DNA of 64,000 nucleotides. It comes from Streptomyces sp. NBC_00236. Lineage in GTDB: Bacteria > Actinomycetota > Actinomycetes > Streptomycetales > Streptomycetaceae. This document shows positions 34,265 through 42,723 of the stretch, in pieces; the first letter of the stretch is position 1, and the number at the start of each line of letters is the position of its first letter. The position numbers and the translations under genes are program-made. The stretch lies in the NCBI RefSeq assembly GCF_036195045.1, contig NZ_CP108100.1, positions 1,488,001 to 1,552,000 of the forward strand, in the 5' to 3' direction. The notes under the pieces were generated by a model, which worked only from the letters and a program-made list of their open reading frames with translations, had not been told where the DNA came from and made no database searches.

Positions 34265-35287
34265 TCAAGCGTCCCAGAGCGCCCCCAGGGACAGGAGGTC
34301 GCTCCGGTACTCGATCCGCTCCGACCACTCCTTGGGCCAGGCCGCCGAGCCCAGATGCGCGCCGGCCAGCGCGCCGGTCAGGCAGCCGAGCGAGTCCGAG
34401 TCGCCCCGGGTGCAGGCGGCGCGGCGCAGGGCGGTGACGGGTTCGTCGGGGAAGAGCAGGAAGCAGTGCAGGGCCGTGGCGAGGGCCTCCTCGGCGACCC
34501 AGCCGTCGCCGGTGCTCTCGCAGGGGTCGGTCTCCGGTGACGGGTGGCGCAGGGCGTCCTGGACCCGGGCCAGGGCGGTGAGGCACTCGTCCCAGCCGCG
34601 CTGGATGTACAGCTCCGGGGACGCGTCGCCCGCGTGGCGCCAGAGGTCGCCGAGCCAGCGGGTGAGGTAACGGTTGCTGTTCTCGTACGCGTAGCTGCGC
34701 AACTGGCCGACCAGGCCCATCGGCTCCGCGCCCTGGGCCAGCAGGTAGACGGCACGGGCCGTCAGGTCGGACGCGGCGAGTGCGGTCGGGTGTCCGTGGG
34801 TGAGGGCCGCCTGGAGCTGGGCGGCGCCGGCGCGCTGTTCCTCGCTCAGTCCGGGAACGAGGCCGACGGGTGCGACGCGCATGTTGGCGCCGCAGCCCTT
34901 GGAACCGGTCTGGCTGGCCTCCTGCCAGAGGCGGTCGCTGTCGAGCAGACGGCAGGCGGTCATGCAGGTGCGGCCGGGGGCACGGTTGTTGTCGGGCGAG
35001 TGGTACCAGTCGACGAACTCCTCGCGGACCGGCCGCGCGAGGCGCAGCGGGGTGAGCAGTCCGCGGTCCATGGCGGTACGGATTCCGCGTCCGAGAGCGA
35101 GGGTCATCTGGGTGTCGTCGGTGACGAACGCCGGCTTCGGCAGCCGCATCTGGCGCCACGGCCCGCACGTGGCGAGGATGGAGGGGACGTTGTTGAACTC
35201 GGTCGGGAAGCCCAGGGCGTCGCCGAGCGCGAGCCCGGTCAGCGCGCCGGTGGCGGCCTGTTTGGTGAGGGTCCTGGTCACGATCAC
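34265..35287 (-). CDS. ADP-ribosylglycohydrolase (DraG-like)
   Basis: A 340-residue hydrolase that would remove ADP-ribose from proteins or nucleic acids. Metal-binding motifs of the DraG/ARH fold are visible: GLALGDALGFPTEF near the start, FVTDDTQMTLALG (the T-D-D-T metal ligands) and CTRGDSDSLGCLTGALAGAHLG (the GDsDS ligands). GTG at 35287 overlaps the stop of the NUDIX regulator gene (GTGA) and has GGAAG upstream. It releases ADP-ribose, which is also the effector of NrtR-type regulators, so it may feed a signal back to the operon. Confidence 0.92.
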   Translation of the reverse strand: MIVTRTLTKQAATGALTGLALGDALGFPTEFNNVPSILATCGPWRQMRLPKPAFVTDDTQMTLALGRGIRTAMDRGLLTPLRLARPVREEFVDWYHSPDNNRAPGRTCMTACRLLDSDRLWQEASQTGSKGCGANMRVAPVGLVPGLSEEQRAGAAQLQAALTHGHPTALAASDLTARAVYLLAQGAEPMGLVGQLRSYAYENSNRYLTRWLGDLWRHAGDASPELYIQRGWDECLTALARVQDALRHPSPETDPCESTGDGWVAEEALATALHCFLLFPDEPVTALRRAACTRGDSDSLGCLTGALAGAHLGSAAWPKEWSERIEYRSDLLSLGALWDA

Positions 35288-36018
35288 GTGCTTCTTCCTT
35301 CCGGTCGCAGCAGTGGGGGGTGCAGGGCGGTGGCGGCACCCGCCCGGTGGAGGGCGGCCGGTTTTCCCCGTCCTCCGGTGCGGCGCGGCGGTCCCTCCAC
35401 GGCCTGGACGAATCCGGGTGTGGCAAGGACCTTGCGCCGGAAGTTGGGCCGGTCCAGCTCGACGCCCCAGACCGTCTCGTACACCTGCTGGAGCTCTCCC
35501 AGGGTGAACTCGGGCGGGCAGAACGCGGTGGCCAGGCAGGTGTACTCGAGTTTGGCGCCGACCCTGGCCCGGGCGTCGGCGAGGATGACGTCGTGGTCGA
35601 AGGCGAGCGTGCCGAGCTGTCCGGCGTCCCACCACTGGGCGCCGGCCGCGTCGCCGCCGCCGCGTGGTTCCGGCAGGTCGGGGACGAGGGCGGCGTACGC
35701 GACGGAGACGACCCGCATCCTCGGGTCGCGGTCCGGTTCGCTGTAGGTACCCAGTTGCTCCAGGTGGAGGGACGGGACGGTGTCCTCGGTCAGCCCGGTC
35801 TCCTCCGCCAGTTCCCTGCGGGCCGCGGTACCGGCGGACTCGCGGGGAAGCACGAAGCCGCCGGGCAGCGCCCAGTGGCCCTTGTACGGCTCCTCGCCCC
35901 GTTCGACGAGCAGGACGTGCAGCCGGGACTCGCGAACGGTGAAGACGGCGAGGTCGACGGTGACGGCGAACGGCTCGAAGGCGTGCGGGTCGTAGCCCTG
36001 GGGCGCGGCGGCGTTCAT
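35284..36018 (-). CDS. nrtR: NUDIX protein with winged-helix tail, NrtR-like regulator
   Basis: 244 residues. An N-terminal NUDIX domain (about 15-150) is followed by a helix-turn-helix-like region (LGELQQVYETVWGVELDRPNFRRKVLATPGF) typical of NrtR repressors of NAD genes. The NUDIX box GGFVLPRESAGTAARRELAEETGL is intact, whereas some NrtR proteins have lost catalysis, so an ADP-ribose hydrolase activity remains possible. Context is decisive: it is within pnuC-nadR genes, joined by ATGA to nadR and by GTGA to the glycohydrolase gene. NrtR binds its operator when ADP-ribose is low. Confidence 0.83.
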   Translation of the reverse strand: MNAAAPQGYDPHAFEPFAVTVDLAVFTVRESRLHVLLVERGEEPYKGHWALPGGFVLPRESAGTAARRELAEETGLTEDTVPSLHLEQLGTYSEPDRDPRMRVVSVAYAALVPDLPEPRGGGDAAGAQWWDAGQLGTLAFDHDVILADARARVGAKLEYTCLATAFCPPEFTLGELQQVYETVWGVELDRPNFRRKVLATPGFVQAVEGPPRRTGGRGKPAALHRAGAATALHPPLLRPEGRST

Positions 36019-37094
36019 CGTCGCTCCGGGAGGGGCGCGGCGAAGTTCCAGCCGTCGGCGAGCAGGGCGTCCACGGCCGCGACGGCGGCGGCCAGCCGTT
36101 CGGCTCTGCTGCCGGTGACTTCGGTGAACGTCCTTCCCGTACGGGTGAGTTCGGCCCGGAAGCGGTCGGTCATCCAGGGCCGCAGTTCCTCTCCGTCGCG
36201 CAGTCCGTCGTCCTCGAAGGCGACGCCCTCGTGGTCGGTGAGCAGCCACAGGTGGTGGGTGACCCGGTCCGCCGTCCGCTCGACGAGGGGGTTGCGGCCG
36301 CCGACGTACCGCTCGTGCCACACGGTCGTGGCGAAGGAGTCGGTGTCGCAGACGAGCAGCGGGGAACCGGCGCGGGCCGCCGCCTCCTCTCGGGCGTTCT
36401 GGGTCTCGGCGATGAGGGGGAAGTCGTGCGTGGTGAAGGAGACGTCCTCCCACTGGGCCTCGGGCCACCGGGCGCGCAGCGCGGCGAGCTTCTGCTCGCT
36501 GAACTCACGCCCGTACTCGGCCACGTAACCCGTGTGCGCCCAGATGCCGCCGCGCCGCCGGTAGTGGCCGGCCAGGTCGCGGGCCAGGGTGGTGGTTCCG
36601 GTGGACTCGGCACCGAGGACGACGACGCGGCGGGTGAGCGCCGCCCTGACCGGAGGTTCGAGGAAATCCCAGCAGCCGGCCGGATCCGCGCGGACGGCGG
36701 TGCCGGAGACCGGGAAGACCGTGCGGTCCGGGTCGACGCAGACCGGCTCGGCGCCGAAGCGGCGGGCCAGTTCGTCCCCGTACGCCTCCGAGGTGAAGAC
36801 GGCGTCCACGGGTTCGGGCACGGCCCCGGTGAAGACGGCCATGTGGGCGTCCCAGATCGCCGGGTCGTGGAGATCCATCCGGGTGTCGTCCATGGCGCCC
36901 ACCACCGTCACGTCCGGGTGCACCTCGCGCATCCAGGCGACCCGGTCGGCGAGCGGCACCGATTCCACCGAGGCGGCGCAGACCAGCACGGTCAGCCGCT
37001 CGCAGCGGTCCCGGGCGGTACGGACGAGGTGGTGGTGGCCGGCGTGCGGCGGATAGAACTTCCCGAGCACCAGCCCGTGGGCGAAACGCTTCAT
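36015..37094 (-). CDS. nadR: NadR-like NMN adenylyltransferase / ribosylnicotinamide kinase
   Basis: A 359-residue bifunctional-looking protein. The N-terminal nucleotidyltransferase half has GKFYPPHAGHHHLV and PVSGTAVRADP, matching NMN adenylyltransferases. The C-terminal kinase half starts VVVLGAESTGTTTLARDLA, where the Walker A lysine is replaced by Thr. The final part has VCDTDSFATTVWHERYVG. Salvaged ribosylnicotinamide from PnuC would be phosphorylated and adenylated to NAD. The kinase step is uncertain because of the missing lysine. It overlaps both neighbours by four bases. Confidence 0.9.
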   Translation of the reverse strand: MKRFAHGLVLGKFYPPHAGHHHLVRTARDRCERLTVLVCAASVESVPLADRVAWMREVHPDVTVVGAMDDTRMDLHDPAIWDAHMAVFTGAVPEPVDAVFTSEAYGDELARRFGAEPVCVDPDRTVFPVSGTAVRADPAGCWDFLEPPVRAALTRRVVVLGAESTGTTTLARDLAGHYRRRGGIWAHTGYVAEYGREFSEQKLAALRARWPEAQWEDVSFTTHDFPLIAETQNAREEAAARAGSPLLVCDTDSFATTVWHERYVGGRNPLVERTADRVTHHLWLLTDHEGVAFEDDGLRDGEELRPWMTDRFRAELTRTGRTFTEVTGSRAERLAAAVAAVDALLADGWNFAAPLPERR

Positions 37095-37744
37095 GCCACG
37101 GCCTCCACGGGCTCCGGGGCGCGGACGGTGAGGTCGCGTGTCCAGTTGCGCAGGCCGATGAGGCACAGCGTCAGGAATCCGGCGTACAACAGCGAGGTCA
37201 GGTAGAGCTCCTTGTACGCGTACAGCGGGATGTAGACCACGTCGGCGGCGATCCACAGCCACCACGACTCGACGAGCTTCCTGCACTGCCCGTACGTCGC
37301 CGCGAGCGACAGGGCGGTCGTCAGCGCGTCCCAGAAGGGCACCGTCGAGTCGGTGGCCCGGTCGAGCAGGACGGTGAGCGCGAGGGTCCCCACCGCCCCT
37401 GCCACGAGCAGCCCGGCCCATTCGGTGCGGGTGGTGCGCCGCACCGGCAGGCCGTCCGTACCTGGTCCACCCCCGTGGGTCCAGGTCCACCAGCCGTACG
37501 CGGCAAGGGCGATGAAGACGATCTGGAGGCCCGCGTCCGCGTACAGACCGGACTGGGCGAACAGCAGGATGAAGAAGACGTTGTTGGCGATGCCGATCGG
37601 CCAGTTGGCGAGGTGCTGGCGGGCCACGAGCCACACGCACAGCGCACCGCTGCCGAAGCCCAGCACCTCGGTCCAGCTGACCGGGGTGTCCAGCACGGTC
37701 ACCAGGGGTTGCTGCAGAGGGTCGAGTACATCCGCGAGACTCAC
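37091..37744 (-). CDS. pnuC: PnuC-type nicotinamide riboside transporter
   Basis: A 217-residue membrane protein with about seven helices. Landmarks are WPIGIANNVFFILLFAQSGLYADAGLQIVF, YGWWTWTHGG and WWLWIAADVVYIPLYAYKELYLTSLLYAGFL, all typical of PnuC facilitators for nicotinamide riboside. I chose the GTG at 37744, 5 bases after AAGGAGG; the GTG at 37765 would place the ribosome site inside the gene. It is the first gene of the NAD-salvage operon, directly behind the palindromic operator. Its uptake product is trapped by the NadR-like enzyme encoded next. Confidence 0.94.
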   Translation of the reverse strand: MSLADVLDPLQQPLVTVLDTPVSWTEVLGFGSGALCVWLVARQHLANWPIGIANNVFFILLFAQSGLYADAGLQIVFIALAAYGWWTWTHGGGPGTDGLPVRRTTRTEWAGLLVAGAVGTLALTVLLDRATDSTVPFWDALTTALSLAATYGQCRKLVESWWLWIAADVVYIPLYAYKELYLTSLLYAGFLTLCLIGLRNWTRDLTVRAPEPVEAVA

Positions 37745-37755
37745 GCCCGCCTCCT

Positions 37756-37775
37756 TAATAGTCACTCTGACTATA
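37756..37775 (-). promoter_or_regulatory. Palindromic operator at the pnuC promoter (probable NrtR site)
   Basis: ATAGTCA-CTC-TGACTAT is a perfect 7-bp inverted repeat in an AT-rich island. It overlaps a possible minus-strand -10 hexamer TATAGT and abuts the pnuC ribosome site. With an NrtR-like gene in the operon it is the obvious operator; the assignment is inferred from position and symmetry. Confidence 0.65.
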
Positions 37776-37800
37776 AAGGTGGAACGGGGACAGCAAAAGA

Positions 37801-37850
37801 CCCGCGGCCGGTTCCTGTTCGAAAATCGCGAAACAGGAACCGGCCGCGGG
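37801..37850 (-). terminator. 19-bp terminator of the parA-scp-rluB operon
   Basis: CCCGCGGCCGGTTCCTGTT pairs perfectly with 37832-37850 across a 12-base loop, about 45 bases past the rluB stop. On the minus strand it is followed by the TCTTTTGCTG stretch that also lies ahead of the pnuC promoter. Confidence 0.85.
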
Positions 37851-37894
37851 CCGTGAGCGGTGTGCGGGGTGGTCGGCCCACCCGGCGGGGTGGT

Positions 37895-39088
37895 CTACAG
37901 ACCGACCTCGCGCATCAGCATGCCCACCTCGGTGTTGGTGAGCCGGCGCAGCCAGCCCGACTTCTGGTCGCCCAGCGGGATCGGCCCGAACGACGTGCGC
38001 ACGAGCCGCTCGACGGGGAAGCCGGCCTCGGCCAGCATCCGGCGGACGATGTGCTTGCGGCCCTCGTGGAGGGTCACCTCGACGAGGTAGTTCTTGCCGG
38101 TGTTCTCGACGACGCGGAAGTGGTCGGCGCGGGCGTACCCGTCCTCCAGCTGGATGCCGTCCTTGAGCCGCTTGCCCAGGTCACGCGGGAGCGGGCCCTG
38201 GATGGCGGCGAGGTAGGTCTTCTTCACGCCGTACTTCGGGTGGGTGAGACGGTGGGCCAGCTCGCCGTGGTTGGTGAGCATGATGATGCCCTCGGTCTCG
38301 GTGTCCAGCCGGCCGACGTGGAAGAGACGCGTCTCACGGTTGGTGACGTAGTCGCCGAGGCACTGACGACCGTCCGGGTCCTCCATGGAGGAGACGACAC
38401 CGGCCGGCTTGTTCAGCGCGAAGAAGAGATACGACTGGGTGGCGACGGTCAGGCCGTCCACCTTGATCTCGTCGTGGTTCACGTCGACGCGCATGCCCTG
38501 CTCGACGACGATCTCGCCGTTCACCTCGACGCGGGACTGCTCGATGAGCTCCTCGCACGCGCGGCGCGAGCCCATGCCGGCCCGGGCGAGGATCTTCTGC
38601 AGCCGCTCGCCCTCCTGCTCGGCGCCCGGGTGGGTCTTGGGCGTCTTGATCTCGGGCTTGTCCGCGTACCGGTCGCGGTTGCGCTGCTCGATCTTGGCGT
38701 CGAGCTCGCGCGAGCGGGCCGGGGAGCCGTACGGGGCACGCCGGCCGCCGCCCCTGGAGCCGCTCGACGCCGCCTTCGGGCCGCCCTTGGCTCCGCCGCG
38801 GGCAGCCTCGCCGCGGCCCTTGCGGGTACCGCCGTCGCCGCCCGGCTTGTCGTTGCCGACGTCGTAGCGGCGCTCCTCGGGGCGGGGACGACGGGGGCGC
38901 TGCTCCTGCTTGTCGTCGCGCCCGGAGCCGGGGGTCCGGGGGTTCGGGTTGCTGTTCCTGCCGGTGCCGGTGTTGTTCCTGCTGCTCCTGCCGCCGCCGC
39001 TGCCGCCGCTCCTGGCGCCGCCGCCGCTGTTGCCGCCGCTCCTGCCGCCGGCGCCGCTGCTGCCGCTGTTCCTGCCACTGCTTCGCAT
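37895..39088 (-). CDS. rluB: 23S rRNA pseudouridine synthase RluB-like
   Basis: 397 residues. The first 150 are a highly charged, Gly/Ser/Arg-rich disordered tail. An S4 RNA-binding domain follows (RLQKILARAGMGSRRACEEL), then a pseudouridine synthase domain with the catalytic aspartate in GRLDTETEGIIMLTNHG and HEGRKHIVRRMLAEAGFPV. By family it modifies U2605-equivalent uridine in 23S rRNA. Its ATG shares one base with the scpB stop (TGATG). The pairing with scpA/scpB is conserved in many bacteria. Confidence 0.93.
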   Translation of the reverse strand: MRSSGRNSGSSGAGGRSGGNSGGGARSGGSGGGRSSRNNTGTGRNSNPNPRTPGSGRDDKQEQRPRRPRPEERRYDVGNDKPGGDGGTRKGRGEAARGGAKGGPKAASSGSRGGGRRAPYGSPARSRELDAKIEQRNRDRYADKPEIKTPKTHPGAEQEGERLQKILARAGMGSRRACEELIEQSRVEVNGEIVVEQGMRVDVNHDEIKVDGLTVATQSYLFFALNKPAGVVSSMEDPDGRQCLGDYVTNRETRLFHVGRLDTETEGIIMLTNHGELAHRLTHPKYGVKKTYLAAIQGPLPRDLGKRLKDGIQLEDGYARADHFRVVENTGKNYLVEVTLHEGRKHIVRRMLAEAGFPVERLVRTSFGPIPLGDQKSGWLRRLTNTEVGMLMREVGL

Positions 39089-39735
39089 CAAAATTCCGTC
39101 TTGTCGTGTGCGTGAGTATCCGGGGTGTCCGGTGCGTCCGGATCGAACGACGGCACACCCTCTAGCGTCTCAGCCTCGATCGCGTCCGCCTCGGGGAGGA
39201 AGGGCGCGAGCTCCGGGAGCTCGTCCAGGCCACGCAGGCCCATTCGCTCCAGAAAGTAGTTCGTCGTCCTGTACAGGATCGCACCTGTTTCGGGTTCCGC
39301 GCCCGCTTCCTCGACCAGACCCCTCTGCAGCAGGGTCCGCATGACCCCGTCACAGTTCACGCCGCGCACCGCCGAGACCCTCGACCGGCTCACCGGCTGG
39401 CGGTACGCGACCACCGCCAGGGTCTCCAGTGCCGCCTGCGTCAGACGGGCGTGCTGCCCGTCCAGGACGAAGCCCTCGACCGCGGGCGCGTACTCCGGGC
39501 GTGTGTAGAAGCGCCAGCCGCCGGCGACGAGTCTGAGGTCGAAACCGCGGCGCTGGACGGTGTACTCGTCGGCCAGTTCCCGCAGTGCGTCGGCGACGGC
39601 CCGCCGGGGCCGCTCCAGCACCTTGGCCAGGTGTTCCTCGGTCGCGGGCTCGTCGACGACCATGAGGACGGCCTCCAGAGCGGGCTTGAGATCGAGGTCC
39701 GCGACGGCGGAGCCGGTGGTGTCCTGCTCGCTCAT
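39088..39735 (-). CDS. scpB: Segregation and condensation protein B
   Basis: A 215-residue kleisin-associated protein with two winged helices: LKPALEAVLMVVDEPATEEHLAKVL and ALETLAVVAYRQPVSRSRVSAVRGVNCDGVMRTLLQRGLV. It binds ScpA in the SMC-ScpAB condensin that compacts and separates chromosomes. Its ATG overlaps the scpA stop (ATGA). The C-terminus is an acidic disordered tail. Confidence 0.95.
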   Translation of the reverse strand: MSEQDTTGSAVADLDLKPALEAVLMVVDEPATEEHLAKVLERPRRAVADALRELADEYTVQRRGFDLRLVAGGWRFYTRPEYAPAVEGFVLDGQHARLTQAALETLAVVAYRQPVSRSRVSAVRGVNCDGVMRTLLQRGLVEEAGAEPETGAILYRTTNYFLERMGLRGLDELPELAPFLPEADAIEAETLEGVPSFDPDAPDTPDTHAHDKTEF

Positions 39736-40859
39736 TCCTTCACGTCCCGCTGTGCATCGTGCACGTCCTGTGCCTCCTGATCGAACTCGTCCGTCACGGT
39801 GGGCCCGGCTCCCGCTCCCCCGGCCCAGCGCACCGTGAGCTCGCCGAGCGCCTCCTCCTGGTCCAGGACGACGGCCTTCTCCCGGTAGAGCTCCAGCAGG
39901 GCGAGGAAGCGTGCGACGACGGTGAGGGTGTCCGGAGCGTCCTCGGTCAGCTCCCGGAAGCTGATCTCCCCCGCCTCGCGGAGCCGCTCCACCACGATCC
40001 CGGCCTGTTCGCGCACGCTGACCAGGGGGGCGTGGATGTGGTCGACGTAGACCTGCGGCCGGGGCTTCGGCTGCATCGCCTTCACGGCGAGCCGGGCGAA
40101 GCCCTCGGCCCCGATGCTGATGACGACGTCGGGCAGCAGCTGCGCATGATGCGGTTCCAGCCCGACGGTACGGGGGAAGCGCCGGCCCTCCGCTTCCAGT
40201 CGGGCGCTGAAGATCTCGGCGATGCGCTTGTACGCGCGGTACTGCAGCAGCCTCGCGAAGAGCAGGTCCCTGGCCTCCAGGAGCGCCAGATCGCCCTCGT
40301 CCTCCACCTCGGCGGCGGGCAGCAGCCGGGCGGCCTTCAGGTCGAGGAGGGTCGCGGCGACGACGAGGAACTCGGTGGTCTGGTCGAGGTCCCAGTCCGG
40401 CCCCATGGCCCGGATGTGGGCCATGAACTCGTCGGTGACCTTGGACAGAGCGACTTCGGTCACATCCAGCTTGTGCTTGGAGATGAGCTGGAGCAGCAGA
40501 TCGAACGGGCCCTCGAAGTTCGCCAGCCGGACGGTGAAACGCCCGTCGTCGGGGGCGAGGGCGGGGGCGGGGGTCGGCTCGGGTTCGGGTTCGGCTTCGC
40601 GCTGAGCCTCAGGCTCGTGATCGAGCTCAGGCTCGTACTCGGGCTCAGGCTCGGGCTCTACGGGTCCGGGCGCCTCGTCAGCCACCGGATCCTCGGCCGG
40701 AAGGCCCTCATCCGCTGCCGGAACCTCCGTCGGAAGGACCTCGTCCGGCACCGGGGCAACGTCCTGCGCCGCCGGCCCGTCCCCGGGCACGGGTCCGCCG
40801 CCCGGCCCGCGGCCCAGGGGGCGGCGGGAGGCACGGGCGGACTGGTCGGGTGTCGGCAT
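39732..40859 (-). CDS. scpA: Segregation and condensation protein A
   Basis: A 375-residue kleisin subunit of SMC condensin. The conserved core starts at about residue 108 with FTVRLANFEGPFDLLLQLIS, followed by HKLDVTEVALSKVTDEFMAHI, and ends in a winged helix (FRELTEDAPDTLTVVARFLALLELYREKAV). The first 100 residues are an unusual Pro/Glu-rich, repetitive tail (EPEPEPEYEPELDHEPEA) typical of Streptomyces. The gap of 104 bases to the upstream gene contains no clear promoter. Confidence 0.95.
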   Translation of the reverse strand: MPTPDQSARASRRPLGRGPGGGPVPGDGPAAQDVAPVPDEVLPTEVPAADEGLPAEDPVADEAPGPVEPEPEPEYEPELDHEPEAQREAEPEPEPTPAPALAPDDGRFTVRLANFEGPFDLLLQLISKHKLDVTEVALSKVTDEFMAHIRAMGPDWDLDQTTEFLVVAATLLDLKAARLLPAAEVEDEGDLALLEARDLLFARLLQYRAYKRIAEIFSARLEAEGRRFPRTVGLEPHHAQLLPDVVISIGAEGFARLAVKAMQPKPRPQVYVDHIHAPLVSVREQAGIVVERLREAGEISFRELTEDAPDTLTVVARFLALLELYREKAVVLDQEEALGELTVRWAGGAGAGPTVTDEFDQEAQDVHDAQRDVKE

Positions 40860-40963
40860 GGAGATCCAGGGTGCGACGGGAGACGGGCGGCGGCCCGTAC
40901 GGGTACGGGCCGCACCGCTCGGCCGGCGGGCGCCCTGCGGGCAGGCTACCGGCGCCGCACCGC

Positions 40964-41566
40964 TCAGCGGCCGCGCAGCCGCCGGACGAGGATGCTCGCG
41001 TCGCCCCGTGACTCCAGGTCCGCGAGGACCACGGCGACGGCCTCACGGACGATGCGTCCCCGGTCGACGGCAAGGCCGTGCTCGCCGCGGAGCACGAGAC
41101 GCGCGTGTTCGAGGTCCATCAGCTCCTCGGCGGAGACGTAGACCGTGATCTTCTCGTCGTGGCGCTCCCGGCCGCTGGGCCGTCGGTTCGCGCCGCGTCC
41201 GCCGCCCCGTCTGCGCTGCTGCTGGACGACGGGGGCGGGCACGGGTTCCTGCGAGGACGGCGGCTGTGGGCGGCGGCCTGCCTGTGCGGCCACCGCGACG
41301 CGGTCGTTCTCGCCGCCCCGGCTGCGCGAGCCGCCGGCGTTGGCGTCGGTGTCCGCCGCGGAGTGCTCCTCCTGCGAGGAGGGGGCCGCGCCCTCGGAGG
41401 CTTCGGAGCCCTCCCCTGGCGTGCCGTCCCCGGAATCCGCCTCGCCGGCCGGAGCCGGCACCCGGGTCTCACCGTTCGCCTTGCGCCGCCGCTCCGCGGG
41501 GGACGAGGACTGGAGCCCCATCCCCCCGGTCGTACGGAACAGTTCGTCGGCCCCGGGCAGACTCAC
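40964..41566 (-). CDS. Ribbon-helix-helix-like protein encoded after parA
   Basis: 200 residues. After an N-terminal VSLPGADELFRTTGGMGLQ and a long disordered linker comes KITVYVSAEELMDLEHARLVLRG followed by two helices (GRIVREAVAVVLADLE), which looks like a ribbon-helix-helix DNA-binding domain. Its GTG at 41566 overlaps the parA stop (GTGA); a GTG at 41578 would add four residues. A ParA ATPase followed by a small RHH protein is the layout of many partition systems, so it may act as the DNA-binding or ParA-regulating partner. No database family was confirmed. Confidence 0.7.
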   Translation of the reverse strand: MSLPGADELFRTTGGMGLQSSSPAERRRKANGETRVPAPAGEADSGDGTPGEGSEASEGAAPSSQEEHSAADTDANAGGSRSRGGENDRVAVAAQAGRRPQPPSSQEPVPAPVVQQQRRRGGGRGANRRPSGRERHDEKITVYVSAEELMDLEHARLVLRGEHGLAVDRGRIVREAVAVVLADLESRGDASILVRRLRGR

Positions 41567-42723
41567 TCGGCGTGACACCGGGCGAGCACCTCCCTGGCGA
41601 GCTGGCGATAGGCGGCGGCACCGACCGAGTTGGAGGCGTACGTGGTGATGGGCTCACCGGCGACCGTGGTCTCCGGGAAGCGGACCGTGCGCCCGATGAC
41701 CGTGTGGTACACGTGATCGTCGAAGGCCTCGACGACGCGCGCGAGGACCTCGCGGCTGTGCACCGTACGGGAGTCGTACATCGTGGCGAGGATGCCGTCG
41801 AGCTCCAGTTCCGGGTTGAGCCGCTCCTGGACCTTCTCGATGGTCTCGGTGAGCAGGGCCACACCGCGCAGCGCGAAGAACTCGCACTCGAGCGGCACTA
41901 TCACCTTGTGCGCGGCGGTCAGCGCGTTCACGGTGAGCAGCCCGAGCGAGGGCTGACAGTCGATCACGATGTAGTCGTAGTCGGCCATCAGCGGCTTCAG
42001 GGCGCGCTGCAGCGTGGACTCGCGGGCGACCTCGCTGACCAGCTGGACCTCGGCGGCCGACAGGTCGATGTTGCTCGGCAGCAGGTCCATGTTGGGCACG
42101 GCGGTCTTCAGGAGGACCTCGTCGGCCGCCATGCCCCGCTCCATGAGCAGGTTGTAGACCGTGAGGTCGAGCTCCATCGGGTTGACGCCGAGGCCGACCG
42201 ACAGGGCTCCCTGCGGGTCGAAGTCGACGAGCAGGACGCGCCGGCCGTACTCCGCGAGCGCGGCACCCAGGTTGATGGTCGACGTGGTCTTGCCGACGCC
42301 GCCCTTCTGGTTGCACATCGCGATGATCTTCGCGGGACCGTGATCGGTCAGCGGGCCCGGGATCGGGAAGTAGGGCAGGGGCCGGCCGGTCGGGCCGATC
42401 CGCTCGCGGCGCTGCCGGGCGGCGTCGGGCGCGAGGGTGGCCGCGTACTCCGGATCGGGCTCGTACTCGGCGTCTGGGTCGTAGAAGTGCCCCTGGGGCG
42501 CTTCGTCGAAGTCGGCGAAGTGGGCGGTGTCCCGGCCACTCTCGTTGCCGGCCATGGCGTTCACGTGTAGGCCGTCCATCATCTGGGGGGCTGTCGTCAT
42601 GTGCTGGTGGGTGGCGAAGGTGCGGACAGCGACGGAGCCGACAGCCTCCAGCCCGTTCGGGCTCTGGCCCCGCGCCGGCATCCCTGGATGAACACCCCCG
42701 GGAGTAAATGTCGACTCATTCAC
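41563..42723 (-). CDS. parA: ParA-family ATPase
   Basis: A 386-residue Walker ATPase. The deviant Walker A is NQKGGVGKTTSTINLGAAL (near residue 138), with VLLVDFDPQGALSVGLGVNP and DYIVIDCQPSLGLLTVNAL as later motifs. The 130-residue N-terminal region is poorly conserved and probably flexible. The GTG at 42723 has a perfect AAGGAGG 11 bases upstream. It heads the operon parA-RHH-scpA-scpB-rluB and is distinct from the oriC-proximal parAB pair, so it is an orphan ParA probably linked to condensin function. Confidence 0.93.
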   Translation of the reverse strand: MNESTFTPGGVHPGMPARGQSPNGLEAVGSVAVRTFATHQHMTTAPQMMDGLHVNAMAGNESGRDTAHFADFDEAPQGHFYDPDAEYEPDPEYAATLAPDAARQRRERIGPTGRPLPYFPIPGPLTDHGPAKIIAMCNQKGGVGKTTSTINLGAALAEYGRRVLLVDFDPQGALSVGLGVNPMELDLTVYNLLMERGMAADEVLLKTAVPNMDLLPSNIDLSAAEVQLVSEVARESTLQRALKPLMADYDYIVIDCQPSLGLLTVNALTAAHKVIVPLECEFFALRGVALLTETIEKVQERLNPELELDGILATMYDSRTVHSREVLARVVEAFDDHVYHTVIGRTVRFPETTVAGEPITTYASNSVGAAAYRQLAREVLARCHAE

